From: Alitta virens
Lineage: Eukaryota; Annelida; Polychaeta; Phyllodocida; Nereididae
Reading direction: 5' to 3'
Length of the DNA: 64,000 nt
Assembly (NCBI GenBank): GCA_932294295.1
Contig: OW028579.1
Span: 29,895,250-29,959,249 of the forward strand
Each line of letters starts with the position of its first letter. The stretch's first letter is position 1. Below the pieces are notes generated by a model, which worked only from the letters and a program-made list of their open reading frames with translations, had not been told where the DNA came from and made no database searches. Of this stretch, positions 42,136 to 53,266 are shown in pieces. A program made the position numbers and the translations under genes.

Positions 42136-44883
42136 CTATGCAGAGGCAGGCGAATGTTGTGTCACATCTGACACCGCGCTATTGTAGCATAGCATCGCTG
42201 GGCCCAATTGCTCTTGCCACAATGCTGCATTATTGTTCACCAACTTCCCCACTATTTCCTTCAGTGTGCGGTTGAATCTCTCGATTCTTCCATTCGCTTG
42301 TGGGTGGTAGGGGGTGGTCCTCTCAAGCCTCACTCCCACAGCAGCCAGATATTCTGTAAAAGCTGCAGCGTTGAATTCACCTCCTTGGTCAGTTAGTACA
42401 GTGTCCACATAGCCATGCCTGGGGAAATACTCCTGGTGCATCTTAGCCCACACACACTCACTGGTCTTCCTAGGAATGGGATAACATTCAGCATAGCCAG
42501 AGGCATGATCAATTATGGTCAATACATAATTGTTGCCCTGATTGGAAGTAACCAGTGGTCCCACTAAGTCCAAGGAGATGAACTGCCCTATACTGTCCGC
42601 TAGGGGCATTTCTCCCATTGGGGTGTGCTCCTTCACCAGACACATGGGGCACTTCTTCACCCAAGCCTTCACCTCAGCTCTCATCCCTGGCCACACATAA
42701 GTCTCTTGTATTTTCTGCATAGTCTTTACATAGGCCATATGTCCCACTTCCTTGTGAGCTTGGCTCATCAAAGTCTCACTATAAATGTCTGGTACCACCA
42801 GGCGGTGATACTCTGCCGCATACTGGTATGGTCTCTGCAGGTAATATAACAGTCCATCAATTACCTCGTATGGACTGTCAGGATCATTGCTCTCCTCCCA
42901 TTGCTCCATTTTCCTCTGTTCTGCCTGCACCTGTTCAGGGTTCAATCCATCCCCTAGTATGGGCAGGGCTTCGTCTGCAGGCAGGCCAGGAGGCAACTCA
43001 TCCCCCAGTCGCCATTCATCCACATCAAATGTGTCCATTCTCTCAGGTTTTATCCTGGACAACATATCCGCCCTCACATTCAATTTCCCTTTCCTATATT
43101 GCACCTTGCAGCCAAACTGAGCCAACAGCACTGCCCATCTCTGTATTTTGGTATTCTGCATCTCCTTGGTGAATAGGGAAGTGAGGGGCTTATGATCCGT
43201 GAAGGCTTCGAATTCGGCTCCCCAAAGATATGGTCTGAACACCTTTAAGCCAGTGATCAGAGCATAAGCCTCCCTTTCAATGGCTGCCCAACGGTGTTGA
43301 GTGGGGGAAAGCAACCTGGACAGGTAACTTATCGGCCTCTCCACCCCAGTCTCTGGATCCCTCTGGCACAATATGGCCCCCAGGGCTATGTCGCTAGCAT
43401 CGGTGTATAAAAAATATGGGTCCTTTGTCCTAGGGTGCGCCATGACATGTTCACTGACCAATAGTTCTTTAAGTCTTTCAAAGCTGTCTTGTTCTGTTTT
43501 TCCCCAATAGAAGCGGGCGTGCTTCCGGGTCAGAGCCACCAGAGGCTCTGACACATCAGCGTAGTTTGGCATGCAGGTCCGGTAATAGCCTGTCATTCCC
43601 AAAAATGACCTGACATCTTTGACCGTCTGCGGGGAACTCATACGGTTGATGGCCGACACCTTGTCCGGATCTGCTCGTAGTCCATTGCCACTCACCACAT
43701 ATCCCAATAACTTCACCTCCTGTTGTCCAAAAGTGCATTTCTTTGGATTTAGCGTCAGGTTGTACTGCACGAAGCGATCTATCACCAGCTGCAAATCCTT
43801 GGCATGGGTTACCACGTCTTGGCTGTAAACCACAATGTCATCTACATAAATCATGCAACAGCGTCCTATTAATCCCCTGAGCACCTCGTCCATGGCCCTT
43901 TGGAAAGAGCCGGTCACGTTCGAAAGGCCCATAGGCATCGTGGTGAACTCGAACAGCCCTCTGAAGCAGGTAAATGCCGTCTTCTCCATACTGGACTCTT
44001 CCAAAGGTAACTGATAGAATCCCGACTTCAGATCCAGCGTGCTGTAAATGGTGGAACCATGCAACTGATCGAACACGTCCTGGATCAGTGGTACAGGATA
44101 GCAATCTTTCTTGGTTACCGTGTTCAGTCGAGTAAAGTCAATGCAGAACCTTGGTCCCTCTGAGGAATCCTTTTTCTCCACCAGCACCACCGGGGAGGCC
44201 CAAGGCGACATGGAGGGCACCACGACGCCCTGTTCCAACAACTCGTCTAATTTCAGACTGAGAGCCTCCCTCTTCATAAATGGCACTCGATAGGCCCTCT
44301 GTTTTATTGGTGGGCCAGTGGTTTCAATCTTCACCTCAATCCCTTTGTGTCGGCCCAGCTTCTGCCCTGAGGCACTGAAGGCTGCTGGATTGCGTCGCAT
44401 GCATTCAGCAATCGCCTCAGTCGCCTTTACCTCCTCAGTCCTCCATCCTTCTCCCCCTGTTATCTCCATTATCTCCTCTCCTCCTTCATTGCCTGGGGCC
44501 GGCACCAGAGGTAGAGCCAAGTCTCGCCATCGTAATACCCCATTGGCATAGTCCACGTGAGCTTTCTCTCTTCGCATGATATCTCGCCCCAATATGGCCT
44601 GATGAGATATATTGTCCACAATAATTATTTCAATTGCCCCCAGAGTGTCCTCCATCATCTGGGTTACCCCACACACCATTAACTCATGTCCTGTTACTCC
44701 TAGCAGCCCCCTTGCTGCCCTCACTATCGGAAGCCTCTTCATGCTCCGACATATCTCCTGAAATTCCTTGCGCCGCAGCACCGTGCGTGCAGCTCCGGTG
44801 TCTACCAAGGCCCATACGTGGTGACCGTGGAGTTGTAACCCCACGAAGGCCCGGCAATCCGCTGCGGCGCTTAGCGGCCCCCC
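42136..44883 (-). pseudogene. pol: pol of element 1 (protease, reverse transcriptase, RNase H, integrase), truncated in integrase
   Basis: Enzymatic polyprotein. Domains in order: aspartic protease with VDTGAARTVL, reverse transcriptase with YVDDIVVY (43837-43848), RNase H with TDASDIALGAILC, and integrase with an HHCC zinc finger (CPMC) and the DDE core (TDQGGEF, later IERFNRTLKE). An apparent ATG at 44982 overlaps gag and is unlikely to be used; entry by frameshift at 44883 is more likely. After VTQHSP a deletion of roughly 30 bp relative to element 2 shifts the frame and brings TAG at 42136-42138, so the integrase C-terminus lies in another frame (42116-41724). Everything before that is open. 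Confidence 0.9.
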
Positions 44884-45914
44884 GGGTGGGTTGCTGCCAT
44901 ATTCCTTTGATTTCTTGATCGGTTTGCCTGGCACTCCCTGCGAATGTGTCCAGGCCTTCCACACGAGGCACATATCGGTCATCCGTCTTCTGTGAATCTC
45001 AGAGGAGGTCGGCCCAGTGTGTCCACAGGTCGGCTCGATCCGCCGTGCCTGCGGGCATTCTCAGGTGCATTCTCGGCTCGTCCTGTACGCCTTGGCCCCC
45101 TTGTTGCGGCTATGAGTCTGGTGAACTCCTTGGACAGTCCATTAACTCTCCTGGTCAGCTCTGTGAGTTCCCCACTCGCCTCCCTGGGTTTGTTGTCCAA
45201 AGCCTTGTTGCCGATGGCCCCTATTTCCATGGGCTCTTCTTGGGAATCCTCTGGGGCACATCCATTGAGAGCTCGATATAGTCGATATTCATCTCCTTCA
45301 TACTGGGCCACCTGTTCCATGGCGTCCACATAATCCTTAGGCCTTCCCTCTCTGACCACTCGCTCTACTACCTTCCTGTCCCGCATGCCCCGCAAATAGG
45401 CCCCCAGCATTGTGCGCTGCTGGTCCACATTCCTGTTGTCTTTGGGATATCCCAAGTCAGCCGCCTCCCTAAATCTTCTGCCATAAGCTGCCGTGGTTTC
45501 ATAAGCTCCCTGCTGCACTTTTCCTATCTCATCCCTCATTCTGTCTGCCTCATGTTTGGATAGAAATGTTGTGGTCAGGTGGTTCTTCAATACATTCCAC
45601 TCCACTGTCCTGCGATCCTCAGCAGTATCCAAAAATCTCTCCAATTCCAGCCTCAGAGCTCCCTCTGCTGTCTGAGCGGCCACAAACAATGTCCCTTTTG
45701 TATAAGGTATGGTCAGTTCCACATCCCTGAACCATTGCCTCAGTCTCCTGGTGGTTGATCCATCACACCCAGCCACTCGTTTTGCCTGAGCCTGGGCCTC
45801 ATGCTTCTCCCCATTTTCTTGTATATGTCTAGTCTGAGTCTCTATCATGGAGGCTGTGGACCCATTGCTTGCTTTCTGTACCCTCAGAAATTCCTGGAAC
45901 TGGTCGAGATTCAT
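44871..45914 (-). pseudogene. gag: gag of element 1, interrupted by an in-frame TGA before the zinc knuckle
   Basis: Structural polyprotein of the virus-like particle. ATG at 45914 and an open frame of 311 codons to TGA at 44979-44981. The capsid part contains AYETTAAYGRRFREAADL, closely matched in element 2 (AYETTASYGRRFRESADL). Directly after the TGA the same frame continues with a CCHC zinc knuckle (CASCGRPGHIRREC) and ends at TAA 44871-44873. Element 2 has a sense codon at the matching position. The TGA is either a single inactivating mutation or a read-through point; the sequence cannot tell. The G-run slippery site lies six bases before the final TAA. Confidence 0.88.
44878..44883 (-). 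promoter_or_regulatory. Candidate -1 frameshift site between gag and pol, element 1
   Basis: Read in the gag frame the site is G_GGG_GGC followed by CGC and TAA. The pol frame is -1 relative to gag and opens here. The same layout with conserved downstream TAAGCGCCGCAGC is found in element 2. Confidence 0.7.
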
Positions 45915-45984
45915 GATGACAGCTTTTCACATGGGCTTTCCTATATTGACAATTTCCTGGCTCATCTGCTCATTGTCTAATAGT

Positions 45985-46197
45985 TCAGCATCTGCCCATT
46001 CTTACTTGTGCCAAACACAACAGCATAAACACAGCCTGAGGCACTCTAGAGTGATAGAGAGTGGGTATTTCCAAGCTTTGGCTTTCCATTTCCAGGTCAA
46101 TAAAATTCATTAATTCTTCCAATTCATTAGTGTTCATACCTTGCAGTCTTGACTGTATTTCAGTTTGAAGCTCTTGAATTTTCAAAGTGATGTCCAT
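45985..46197 (-). CDS. Leader ORF of element 1 upstream of gag (70 codons)
   Basis: The first ATG after the primer site, in a favourable context (AACAAAATGG), opens a 70-codon frame ending 70 bp before gag, in a different frame. The predicted peptide has a charged, helix-prone first half (ITLKIQELQTEIQSRLQG) and resembles nothing I recognise. It may be a regulatory upstream ORF, a small accessory protein, or chance. Element 2 shows no counterpart. Confidence 0.4.
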   Translation of the reverse strand: MDITLKIQELQTEIQSRLQGMNTNELEELMNFIDLEMESQSLEIPTLYHSRVPQAVFMLLCLAQVRMGRC

Positions 46198-46250
46198 TTT
46201 GTTCTTCCTGATTTTGTTCTTCTCCTTTTGTGATTTCCAATTCCTAACAG

Positions 46251-46268
46251 ATCACGTCGGGGTCACCA
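46251..46268 (-). promoter_or_regulatory. Primer-binding site of element 1, tRNA-Trp
   Basis: TGGTGACCCCGACGTGAT, one base after the LTR. This is the 18-base complement of the 3' end of animal tRNA-Trp including CCA, the same primer known from avian retroviruses. Element 2 has the identical 18 bases. Confidence 0.93.
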
Positions 46269-46269
46269 A

Positions 46270-46964
46270 TGTAAAATCCTCAGTGTAGTTAGTGACATAC
46301 TAAGTCTCCTTCCAAATATCATATTCCAAATATTCAAGGATAACATAAGCAGTAAAATAGTGTCAAGTGGGTTCCTTCTGCCAGTTGGTCCAAACCAAAG
46401 ATGCCAGAATTTCTCCCAGATTTATTTTATAATCATCCAAAACAATACAGGCCCCTCCTCATTTGGAGGGGCGAACAATCACACATCAATCACATACATT
46501 CATCAATACCCTCCCCAACTCCCCCTTGGCTGACTCTTCCGAGTTCATCAGATCAACTCCCTCATTAACTCAGGCGTGAATCTGCCCCACCCCAGCTCCC
46601 TGGACAGGTGGCTACTCATTAACTCTGGGCCCCCATCTCCCCATCAATTCTCCCCCCCTGGAGAGTCCAGCTCAGTAGAGCAGAATGGATCATAGATACA
46701 TTGATCCCTTCACTGCCCTCTGGATCTGGATCCATACAAATACACCTCCCTGGCCAGCTGGACAGAGTCCAGTGATGGATCTCCTGTCCACTGAGATAGT
46801 GAACTAATCTCTCCCCCTCATTGTTCTTGGATCTCATTCTGAACTGGCCAACTGCAGTCCCCCACTGATGACTGAAACCTCATCACACTTTCAGGACATT
46901 AATACAGAGCACTTAGTCATTATCAATACAAAAAGAAGGGAGCAAAAGTCCTGTGACTTTTACA
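46270..46964 (-). repeat. 5' LTR of element 1
   Basis: 695 bp, TGTAAAA...TTTTACA. Contains a TATAAAATAAAT stretch (reverse of about 46424-46436) that could serve as TATA box and/or poly(A) signal. Lacks 48 bp present in the other LTR. Confidence 0.95.
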
Positions 46965-47391
46965 ACGGATGTAGGGTTTCTATAGGAATTCTTGGAAGTT
47001 GACATTTATGATACATCTTTCTCAATAAACACATTAGCATACCTTACTTCGTCGTTATGCTCACGAGGACTACACTATTTACTATCAGATTATTGAAAAA
47101 GGAAAATTGTTTCAAAGAGCATTTTCATAAATTTACCTTCGCTTGTTCATGCTTTCGCCAGAGCCACACCCCTAACAGCATTCTGGGAGTATTAGGCACA
47201 AACTTCAACGTCCCTAGTGGATAATAAAATAAAAAAATTTCTGTCCATAGTTTTCGTCAATATGAGTTAAAATATCATTATTTTACGTAATTTCAGTGTA
47301 ATAATGTGCAAATGGAGTAAATTATCACAAATTTATAAAAGTCAACACAAAAGCTTATCAATCTGAATATCAGATAACTAGAGCACACAAG

Positions 47392-47476
47392 ATGTGCAAC
47401 AAAGGGGGCTGGAGGACCGTTGTATACATGTTTGACGTCCGTACCATTTGACAGCTGACATTATCAAAGCGAACTA
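47392..47476 (+). repeat. Direct repeat R5, copy A
   Basis: AGATGTGCAACAAAGG-GGCTGGAGGAC and GTACCATTTGACAGCTGACA, repeated at 48986-49080 in the same orientation. Confidence 0.8.
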
Positions 47477-48985
47477 CAGTAACCATGACGAATGCTAGTC
47501 GATTCGACCTTCATCCAGTTCGGCCCGGGCAAAAGGACTCGTTTAACTGCGACGATGGTAGCAGGGCTATTCGCCCCTGCGCAATTTGTCCCTGCCAAAA
47601 CAGGTCCAGCCATCACCCGAAAAAAGTCTATTCGTCACCCGGAACTGGTCGATGCGTCACCCGATTCGTCACCCGCATAACAGTGCAGAATGGTGTTACA
47701 TTATTGCTATTATGTACTTGCAGAAAATAAACATCTAACGCCAATATAATTGAATTGTAATAGCTTATTTATAATCATGTGATGCCCGATGGACCAACTA
47801 AATACAATCGTGAATAAAAGAAAAACACCTCAGCGTACAGAATCACAGAAAACGGCTTCTACTTGTTAATTTAATTTAATTAAAGACTTGTTCTGTACTT
47901 TTTCTTTGGCCAGATTTTTACAAATTTGTTTTCATTACTGTTGTATAGTTACATATTACTTCTTGGAATTCACATCCGATAGATAGTCTTGGCCACACGT
48001 ACTCCCAGACCAAGACACTTATTATGCGAGTCATGCTTTTTAATAAATAAATTGAACAAAAGTCATCATGCCTTGCTACATTCTTGTCTTAGAGATCTAT
48101 GAGCTACTTAGTTTAATTTATATACATGTAATCTGTCTTCTTTTAACTTTATAATGATTTATATTTTATTTTTATTGTTCTATATTTATTGTTCAGCGTT
48201 TTGAGCACCCTGCAGATATTACGCTATAGAAAATAAATTTATTATTATTATTATTAATTATTGCATAACATAATTCTTACGATGGGTTATTATCTCTCAG
48301 GAATAGCTCTCAATTGAAAGTTATTATTTCAAAAATAGTCCAATGTAATACTGACATATTTTTGACAATTTAACAAATTAATGTTCTAAATTAGTTTTGG
48401 GAAGCTTTTATTGGGGGCACAATGTCATCCATGGAATTGGTTAAGAAAGATGCCACATTTAATGGACCTGTGAAAGAGTAAACATCTCAATATTCTGTAA
48501 TTTTTAAACATAACCTTTTGTAAATATTTCTGTGCAGTATTATCCTATTGTTATCTTAATACAATTGTGGATATTTAGTATAGGGCTCTGAATCGTATGA
48601 TTCAAACGATACGATATGCATCATCAATACACGATACGTATCGGCGATACATATTCATAGCTATATATAAGTAAAACAAATTTATTATTCAAATAGGACG
48701 TTTAGGGAATCGGACATTTCAGGTTTTGACGTTTTGGTTGTCAGACGTTTTGACTTGGTACTGCTCCAAGCAAGCTAATCACTGATTCGCTGTTATATTT
48801 TGGGACTACTCATTTCGACCAATCACAGCGCATAACACAAAGTAATCAAAATGGCAGTTGTCACTGATAATCACGACAATCTTAGCTACGTTTTGAAAGG
48901 AAATTGGTTTATATTTTGCATCTTAGGGACAGAATAACTATATTTATGGTTTATCGATATGATACTTGAGCATTTTAATTTTTAG

Positions 48986-49080
48986 ATGTGCAACAAAGGC
49001 GGCTGGAGGACTGTTGTATACATACATGTTTGACGTCCATACCATTTGACAGCTGACAGTAACATTATCAAATCGACCGG
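48986..49080 (+). repeat. Direct repeat R5, copy B
   Basis: Second copy of the 47392-47476 sequence with a few small insertions, 1.6 kb away. Confidence 0.8.
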
Positions 49081-49309
49081 AGCGCATAACTTTGTCAAAA
49101 GTTGATCAAATTTCTCAAAGTATACATTAAATTAAACCAGAAAGTCATAGAATATCTTTCTGAACAAATACGGTATCCACTCCCTCTCAAAACGGCAAAA
49201 TTTGCCGTGTTATACGGCAATTTCGACGGCCATTTGGTTCTGTTGTAGCAGTGACCTACATAGCTGTCTAGACACGTCACTGAGCATGCGCAAATACACT
49301 AAAATACGG

Positions 49310-49391
49310 AAAGAGGCCCCCGGTAGGTTTTCAAAATCGAACGACCAATCAACGCTAAGACACTGCAAGAATTCCCCGCCGGGGGCCTCTT
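49310..49391. repeat. 80 bp inverted-repeat hairpin
   Basis: AAGAGGCCCCCGG at the left pairs with CCGGGGGCCTCTT at the right. A related, decayed copy is near 20824-20905. Confidence 0.75.
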
Positions 49392-50631
49392 GCCCGAACA
49401 TGCACGAAGCCATACAACAAACTTCGGTTATTTCCGTTGGAGTTCGCCATCTTGTTCATCGGAGAGGCACAGCGTGAAAAATGCATCTTTTTACCGGCGA
49501 TTTGCACCAAGTTCTATGCGACGAAATGCTACCAAAAAGTATACAGCTCTGAAGAAAGAATTTGCGTGGCAGCTGACGAAACGGCAAGTGTGTAGAGTCA
49601 TTTCTCTGGCCTGAATCGCGTCACACATGCAGGGTGTTTTCGTGCTCATTGACTTAACATACGTTTTCAAATTTGCCGCCGACCTAGTTGTAAAAGCGGA
49701 TACAGACTTTTTTCTGCTTCCCACGACCGTCGCATACAAAGGGGGCAGCCCTGCTGCCCCCTTTGAATAATCTGTGCTGTGTTAGCACTGTGGTGCTCTA
49801 GCGAGTTTTGGTGGAACTAGGCGGCAATGGCTGTCATGCATTATAAGGAAACATGAATTCGAAAATGGCACAGAAATTGATTAAAATTGGAAGAAATCAA
49901 CCATATCTGAGTCGGGACAATAGAAAAGAGGTATGTCTAAACCTAGCGCTGGTGTTTTTTGTGTGGCAAACGTTTGTTAAAAGGCTAGTGCCCGCACAAG
50001 GTCGAAATTCCAGATTTTGCATGAATGTCTTTGTAACGCTGTCCAAGGGCTGTCCTGTGGACAGCGTACTTGTAGCTATATTGTAGTATGCAGCAAAAGT
50101 GCCAAAAAAAGTGCAAAAGAAACCTCTTGCAGCTTCTAAGGTACAGCATTTTTCTCTGGCACCCTCTGAATTCTCAGTCTCAGAATAAGTTCTGGCAGTA
50201 CTGTCAGTCTTTTGACTAGTCACGACAGTCCTAGCCAATAGCAAGGGCAAAAGGGGCAAATTACGTAAAATTGTCCATGTAGTGTGCATCGTGAAAGAGT
50301 AGGGGTCATTTCAAAAGCTGAACCATTCTGACCCAAAATAATGATAAAGGTTGATCATAGTCATAGTACTTACACAAAAGTGTATTATAATAATTGCTCA
50401 GATAACAAATCTATGCTTTCACAAAGGTTATCCATCAAAAGTGTATTTATAAAGTATCAAGCTGATTTAAACATAATCATGGTCCGTAATCAATTTCAAA
50501 ACTATTTCTAATATGATAAATATAGGCCTTTATAGGCCTATAGCAAATTAAACAACATTTGCAACAGAATTTTCTTATTTGTAATTTACTCCATTTAATG
50601 CATGTGCAGATCGAGATAAGTAGCCTAACTG

Positions 50632-51085
50632 CAGTCAAACCAAAAAGTATTCGGACGCTTGCAGAATTTGACACCTTATCATTCAGTTGATTTCTGTTAT
50701 TTTTCTGATAAAGTTATATTTATTGAATAAGTCAGTGAAAAGCAAAATGAATAATAAGAGGTGACGAAGGACTTACATCTTGCTGAACTCAGGGCTCTTC
50801 GGTGAAAAGACTTTATTACATTGAGCCAAATAGGAAAAATCTTGCTGGCAGGGGCTTCCTTGTGCAGTCTGACAATGACCCGAAACATACTGCAAAGGCT
50901 ACCCAAGACTTCATTGCCAAGAAAAAGTGGAAAGTGCTTAACAGGCCCAGTCAATCATCCGATCGAAAACCCAATTGAGCAGATCTTCCATCTCCTGAAG
51001 AAACAAATGCATTCAGATTTTTGGATTTTCTGAACGCATTTGTTTCTGAAGTCTTGGGTAGCCTTTGCAGTATGACAAAATTTGG
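50632..51085 (+). mobile_element. Tc1-like transposon remnant with transposase fragment and palindrome
   Basis: The left end has a Tc1-type terminal sequence (CAAACCAAAAAGTATTCGGACG). At about 50850-51025 the plus strand encodes QSDNDPKHTAKATQDFIAKK and, one frame over, NPIEQIFHLLKK. Both are hallmarks of the C-terminal part of Tc1/mariner transposases. Frameshifted and truncated. The piece ACTGCAAAGGCTACCCAAGACTTCA-like returns inverted at 51046-51077, making a long palindrome. Sequence related to the left part occurs at 3780-3960. Confidence 0.85.
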
Positions 51086-51797
51086 TTGAGATAAGTGCAT
51101 CCATGTTTGAGTTCTGCTCCAGAAACGAAATTGTCAAGCTGCCCACCCATTTCGAACTTAGTTCGCTGATGAATTCTCCAAACAAACGCTATGACAGATA
51201 TAACCATTTGAATAAATAATAATATATAGATTTATTCTTAAACAGTTCTTTTTTATCTTAATGATTACTTTCTGGCTCTTTTTTATTTCTTTTTCCCCCA
51301 ACCCCTTCAAATCGAATTCCACATGACTGTTTATCAATAATTTTATATGACTGATGACTCGCTAGCTCTAAAAGAATTGAGTTGGAAGTGTGAACAATTT
51401 CATGATTATTTTACATGAATTTTATCATACAAATGTTCTAGAATTTCATTTTCTGAAGTGCCAAGTAACTTCTATTCCACTAAGTTGTTTAATGGGTTTG
51501 ATGATTTCTCAGCAAGCATGGAGTATGCCACATGTATATACTATATAGAGGAGTTTTGATCACACAGATTTTATGGACTCTGCACATTAAGTGCGCATTT
51601 AATGCATTCATATAAATGCAGTTGTTTGCAAATTCCTTGAAATGAGTCGCTTTGAAATTGCTTTTGCAATAACAAACACAAAAAACAGTTGTTTATTTTA
51701 TGAAAAGTTATTATGAAGAACTAAAGCTCTATGTTATGCATCAAGAGTTCCTGTTATTTCAAAAGAGATTCAGACATAGTACATCGCACCCAGGAAT

Positions 51798-51867
51798 ATG
51801 TTTATTTCCCACATCAAGAAGGTGTGACCTCGAGAAGTATTGATGTTTTAACAAGGTAGGCCAATGG
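51798..51867 (+). pseudogene. Pseudogene 4 exon 1 remnant (signal peptide, internal deletion)
   Basis: Begins MFISHIKK as gene 3, then the hydrophobic core is missing and a TGA follows at once. The end again matches gene 3 up to CCAATGG/GTGAGT, apart from one lost base in the TREGQW segment. Confidence 0.88.
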
Positions 51868-52115
51868 GTGAGTCATTTGTTATTTTCTTCTTCTAAACGC
51901 AACTTAGCTTTTTAGTGAAATTTCTGCTGTTTGTACTTGAATTACCATACAGTCGTACCAGTATTCCATTTTATTTATATAGTCTGGTTTTAATCAAAAG
52001 AAACAATGAGACTAAACATGAATGAGATACTTTAATATTTGAATGCATAGTTATAAATTTGTTGACTCATCATGAAATCTGATACTTCAGGAGCTCTATT
52101 TTTTTATAGAAAGCA

Positions 52116-52302
52116 GGGCGGGGGCCTAGCTCAGAGGTAGCGCTCTGGGCTTTCAACCACTGGGTCCCGGGTTTGATTCCCTGTCTAGCCTAAGTTGGAT
52201 GGCTGTTTCCTCCTTCGTTTCATTGCCACGGTCTCTGCCTGTCCTAATTAGCCCACCTGGTGCAGAAATACAGGACGTAAAACCCTAATCACACACACAC
52301 AC
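52116..52302 (+). mobile_element. tRNA-derived SINE, copy 10
   Basis: Plus-strand counterpart of copy 8 in intron 1 of pseudogene 4. Full head and body, (CA)n tail. Confidence 0.92.
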
Positions 52303-53060
52303 TTTTACAGTAAGCAAGACAGCAACACACACATTAATAAATTAAGCCATATTCGTATTCAAGGTACTTAACAATGAAAGTAAACCATTTTCAAGCTGTT
52401 TCTGTGAGCTATTTCAACATAATTTCCAAATAACATCTGTAACTGTAAGAACTCTTAAATATCACCATGCCAATAGTGTAGAGTATTATATGGTTTAACC
52501 AATTGTAAATGTGGATATTGCTTAAATTGTTCCATGATTTGTTTTTTACCTTTTTTATGATTTTATACTCTTTTATGATTTTACACTATGTTTTAATGTC
52601 ATCTCTCATTGTATAAACCATTTCTCATTTGTCATGTCGGTGAAAACCACTTGTGTTGTCTGAGTGTTTTTTACATTTATCTGACTTTAAATAAATCTTT
52701 ATCTTATCTTATAAACTGTTTCGATTGCCATTTCAAACCACGGAAATGCTGAAACTATCAATTCCAACATCTTTTATACCCATGATTATTTTAACTGTTT
52801 GTTTAAGCTGATCCTTTAAAATAAAATTAATGTACTGGGCTAATCATAAACTTTAAAGTTATGAGCATTTCCCGCTTACTTGACATTTGACACTCTTGGT
52901 TGACTGGAGACTCTTTATTACTCATCATAACATTTTAAATATATAATATTAACAATAATATAGCATTGGTGGGCTGGATCCCAATTATGTCCTCTGGAGT
53001 TTAGTTTTAGAATCTATGGAATCTGCTGTAAAGGTGAGGTGGGGTACCACATTAAACTTA

Positions 53061-53240
53061 GGGCGGGGGCCTAGCTCAGAGGTAGCACTCTGGGCTTCCA
53101 ATTGCTGGGTCTCGGGTTCGATTCCCGGTCTAGCCTAAGTTGGATGGCTGTTTCATCCTTCGTCTCTTTGCCATGGTCTCTGCCTGTCCTAATTAGCCCA
53201 ACTGGTGCAGAAATAAAGCCCTAATCACCCACCCACCCCA
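53061..53240 (+). mobile_element. tRNA-derived SINE, copy 11
   Basis: Plus-strand counterpart of copy 7, 26 bp before pseudogene 4 exon 2. A short deletion removes part of the 3' body (AAATAAAGCCC instead of AAATACAGGACGTAAAGCCC). Confidence 0.92.
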
Positions 53241-53266
53241 ACACATTAAACTTTTATTTGATTTAG

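Larger units (their letters stand above)
37786..46964 (-). mobile_element. LTR element 1: Ty3/gypsy-type retrotransposon with env (endogenous metavirus-like)
   Basis: 9.2 kb. Order in its own direction: 5' LTR, tRNA-Trp primer site, short leader ORF, gag, pol (protease, reverse transcriptase, RNase H, integrase), basic tail, env, 3' LTR. Flanked by ACGG at 37782-37785 and 46965-46968. LTRs begin TGTAAAA and end TTTTACA. They differ by a 48 bp and a 4 bp indel and only a few substitutions, so insertion is fairly recent. Breaks seen: TGA inside gag, deletion frameshift in integrase, frame change at a C-run before the basic tail. It lies in a copy of repeat R3, not in an MMP gene. Probably immobile alone unless the breaks are recoded or complemented. 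Confidence 0.95.
46965..50630. other. Intergenic DNA between LTR element 1 and the Tc1 remnant
   Basis: Begins with the right part of repeat R3. Contains two 85-95 bp direct repeats (47392-47476, 48986-49080), an (ATT)n tract near 48238, an 80 bp hairpin with AAGAGGCCCCCGG arms at 49310-49391, and a block at 49780-50090 similar to 21590-21850. Short open frames have no recognisable domain. Confidence 0.55.

Noticed and set aside
44884..44982. Pol of element 1 starting at its own ATG (44982)
   Set aside because: That part overlaps the nucleocapsid frame, gives no recognisable protein and is not conserved in element 2; entry by frameshift is simpler.
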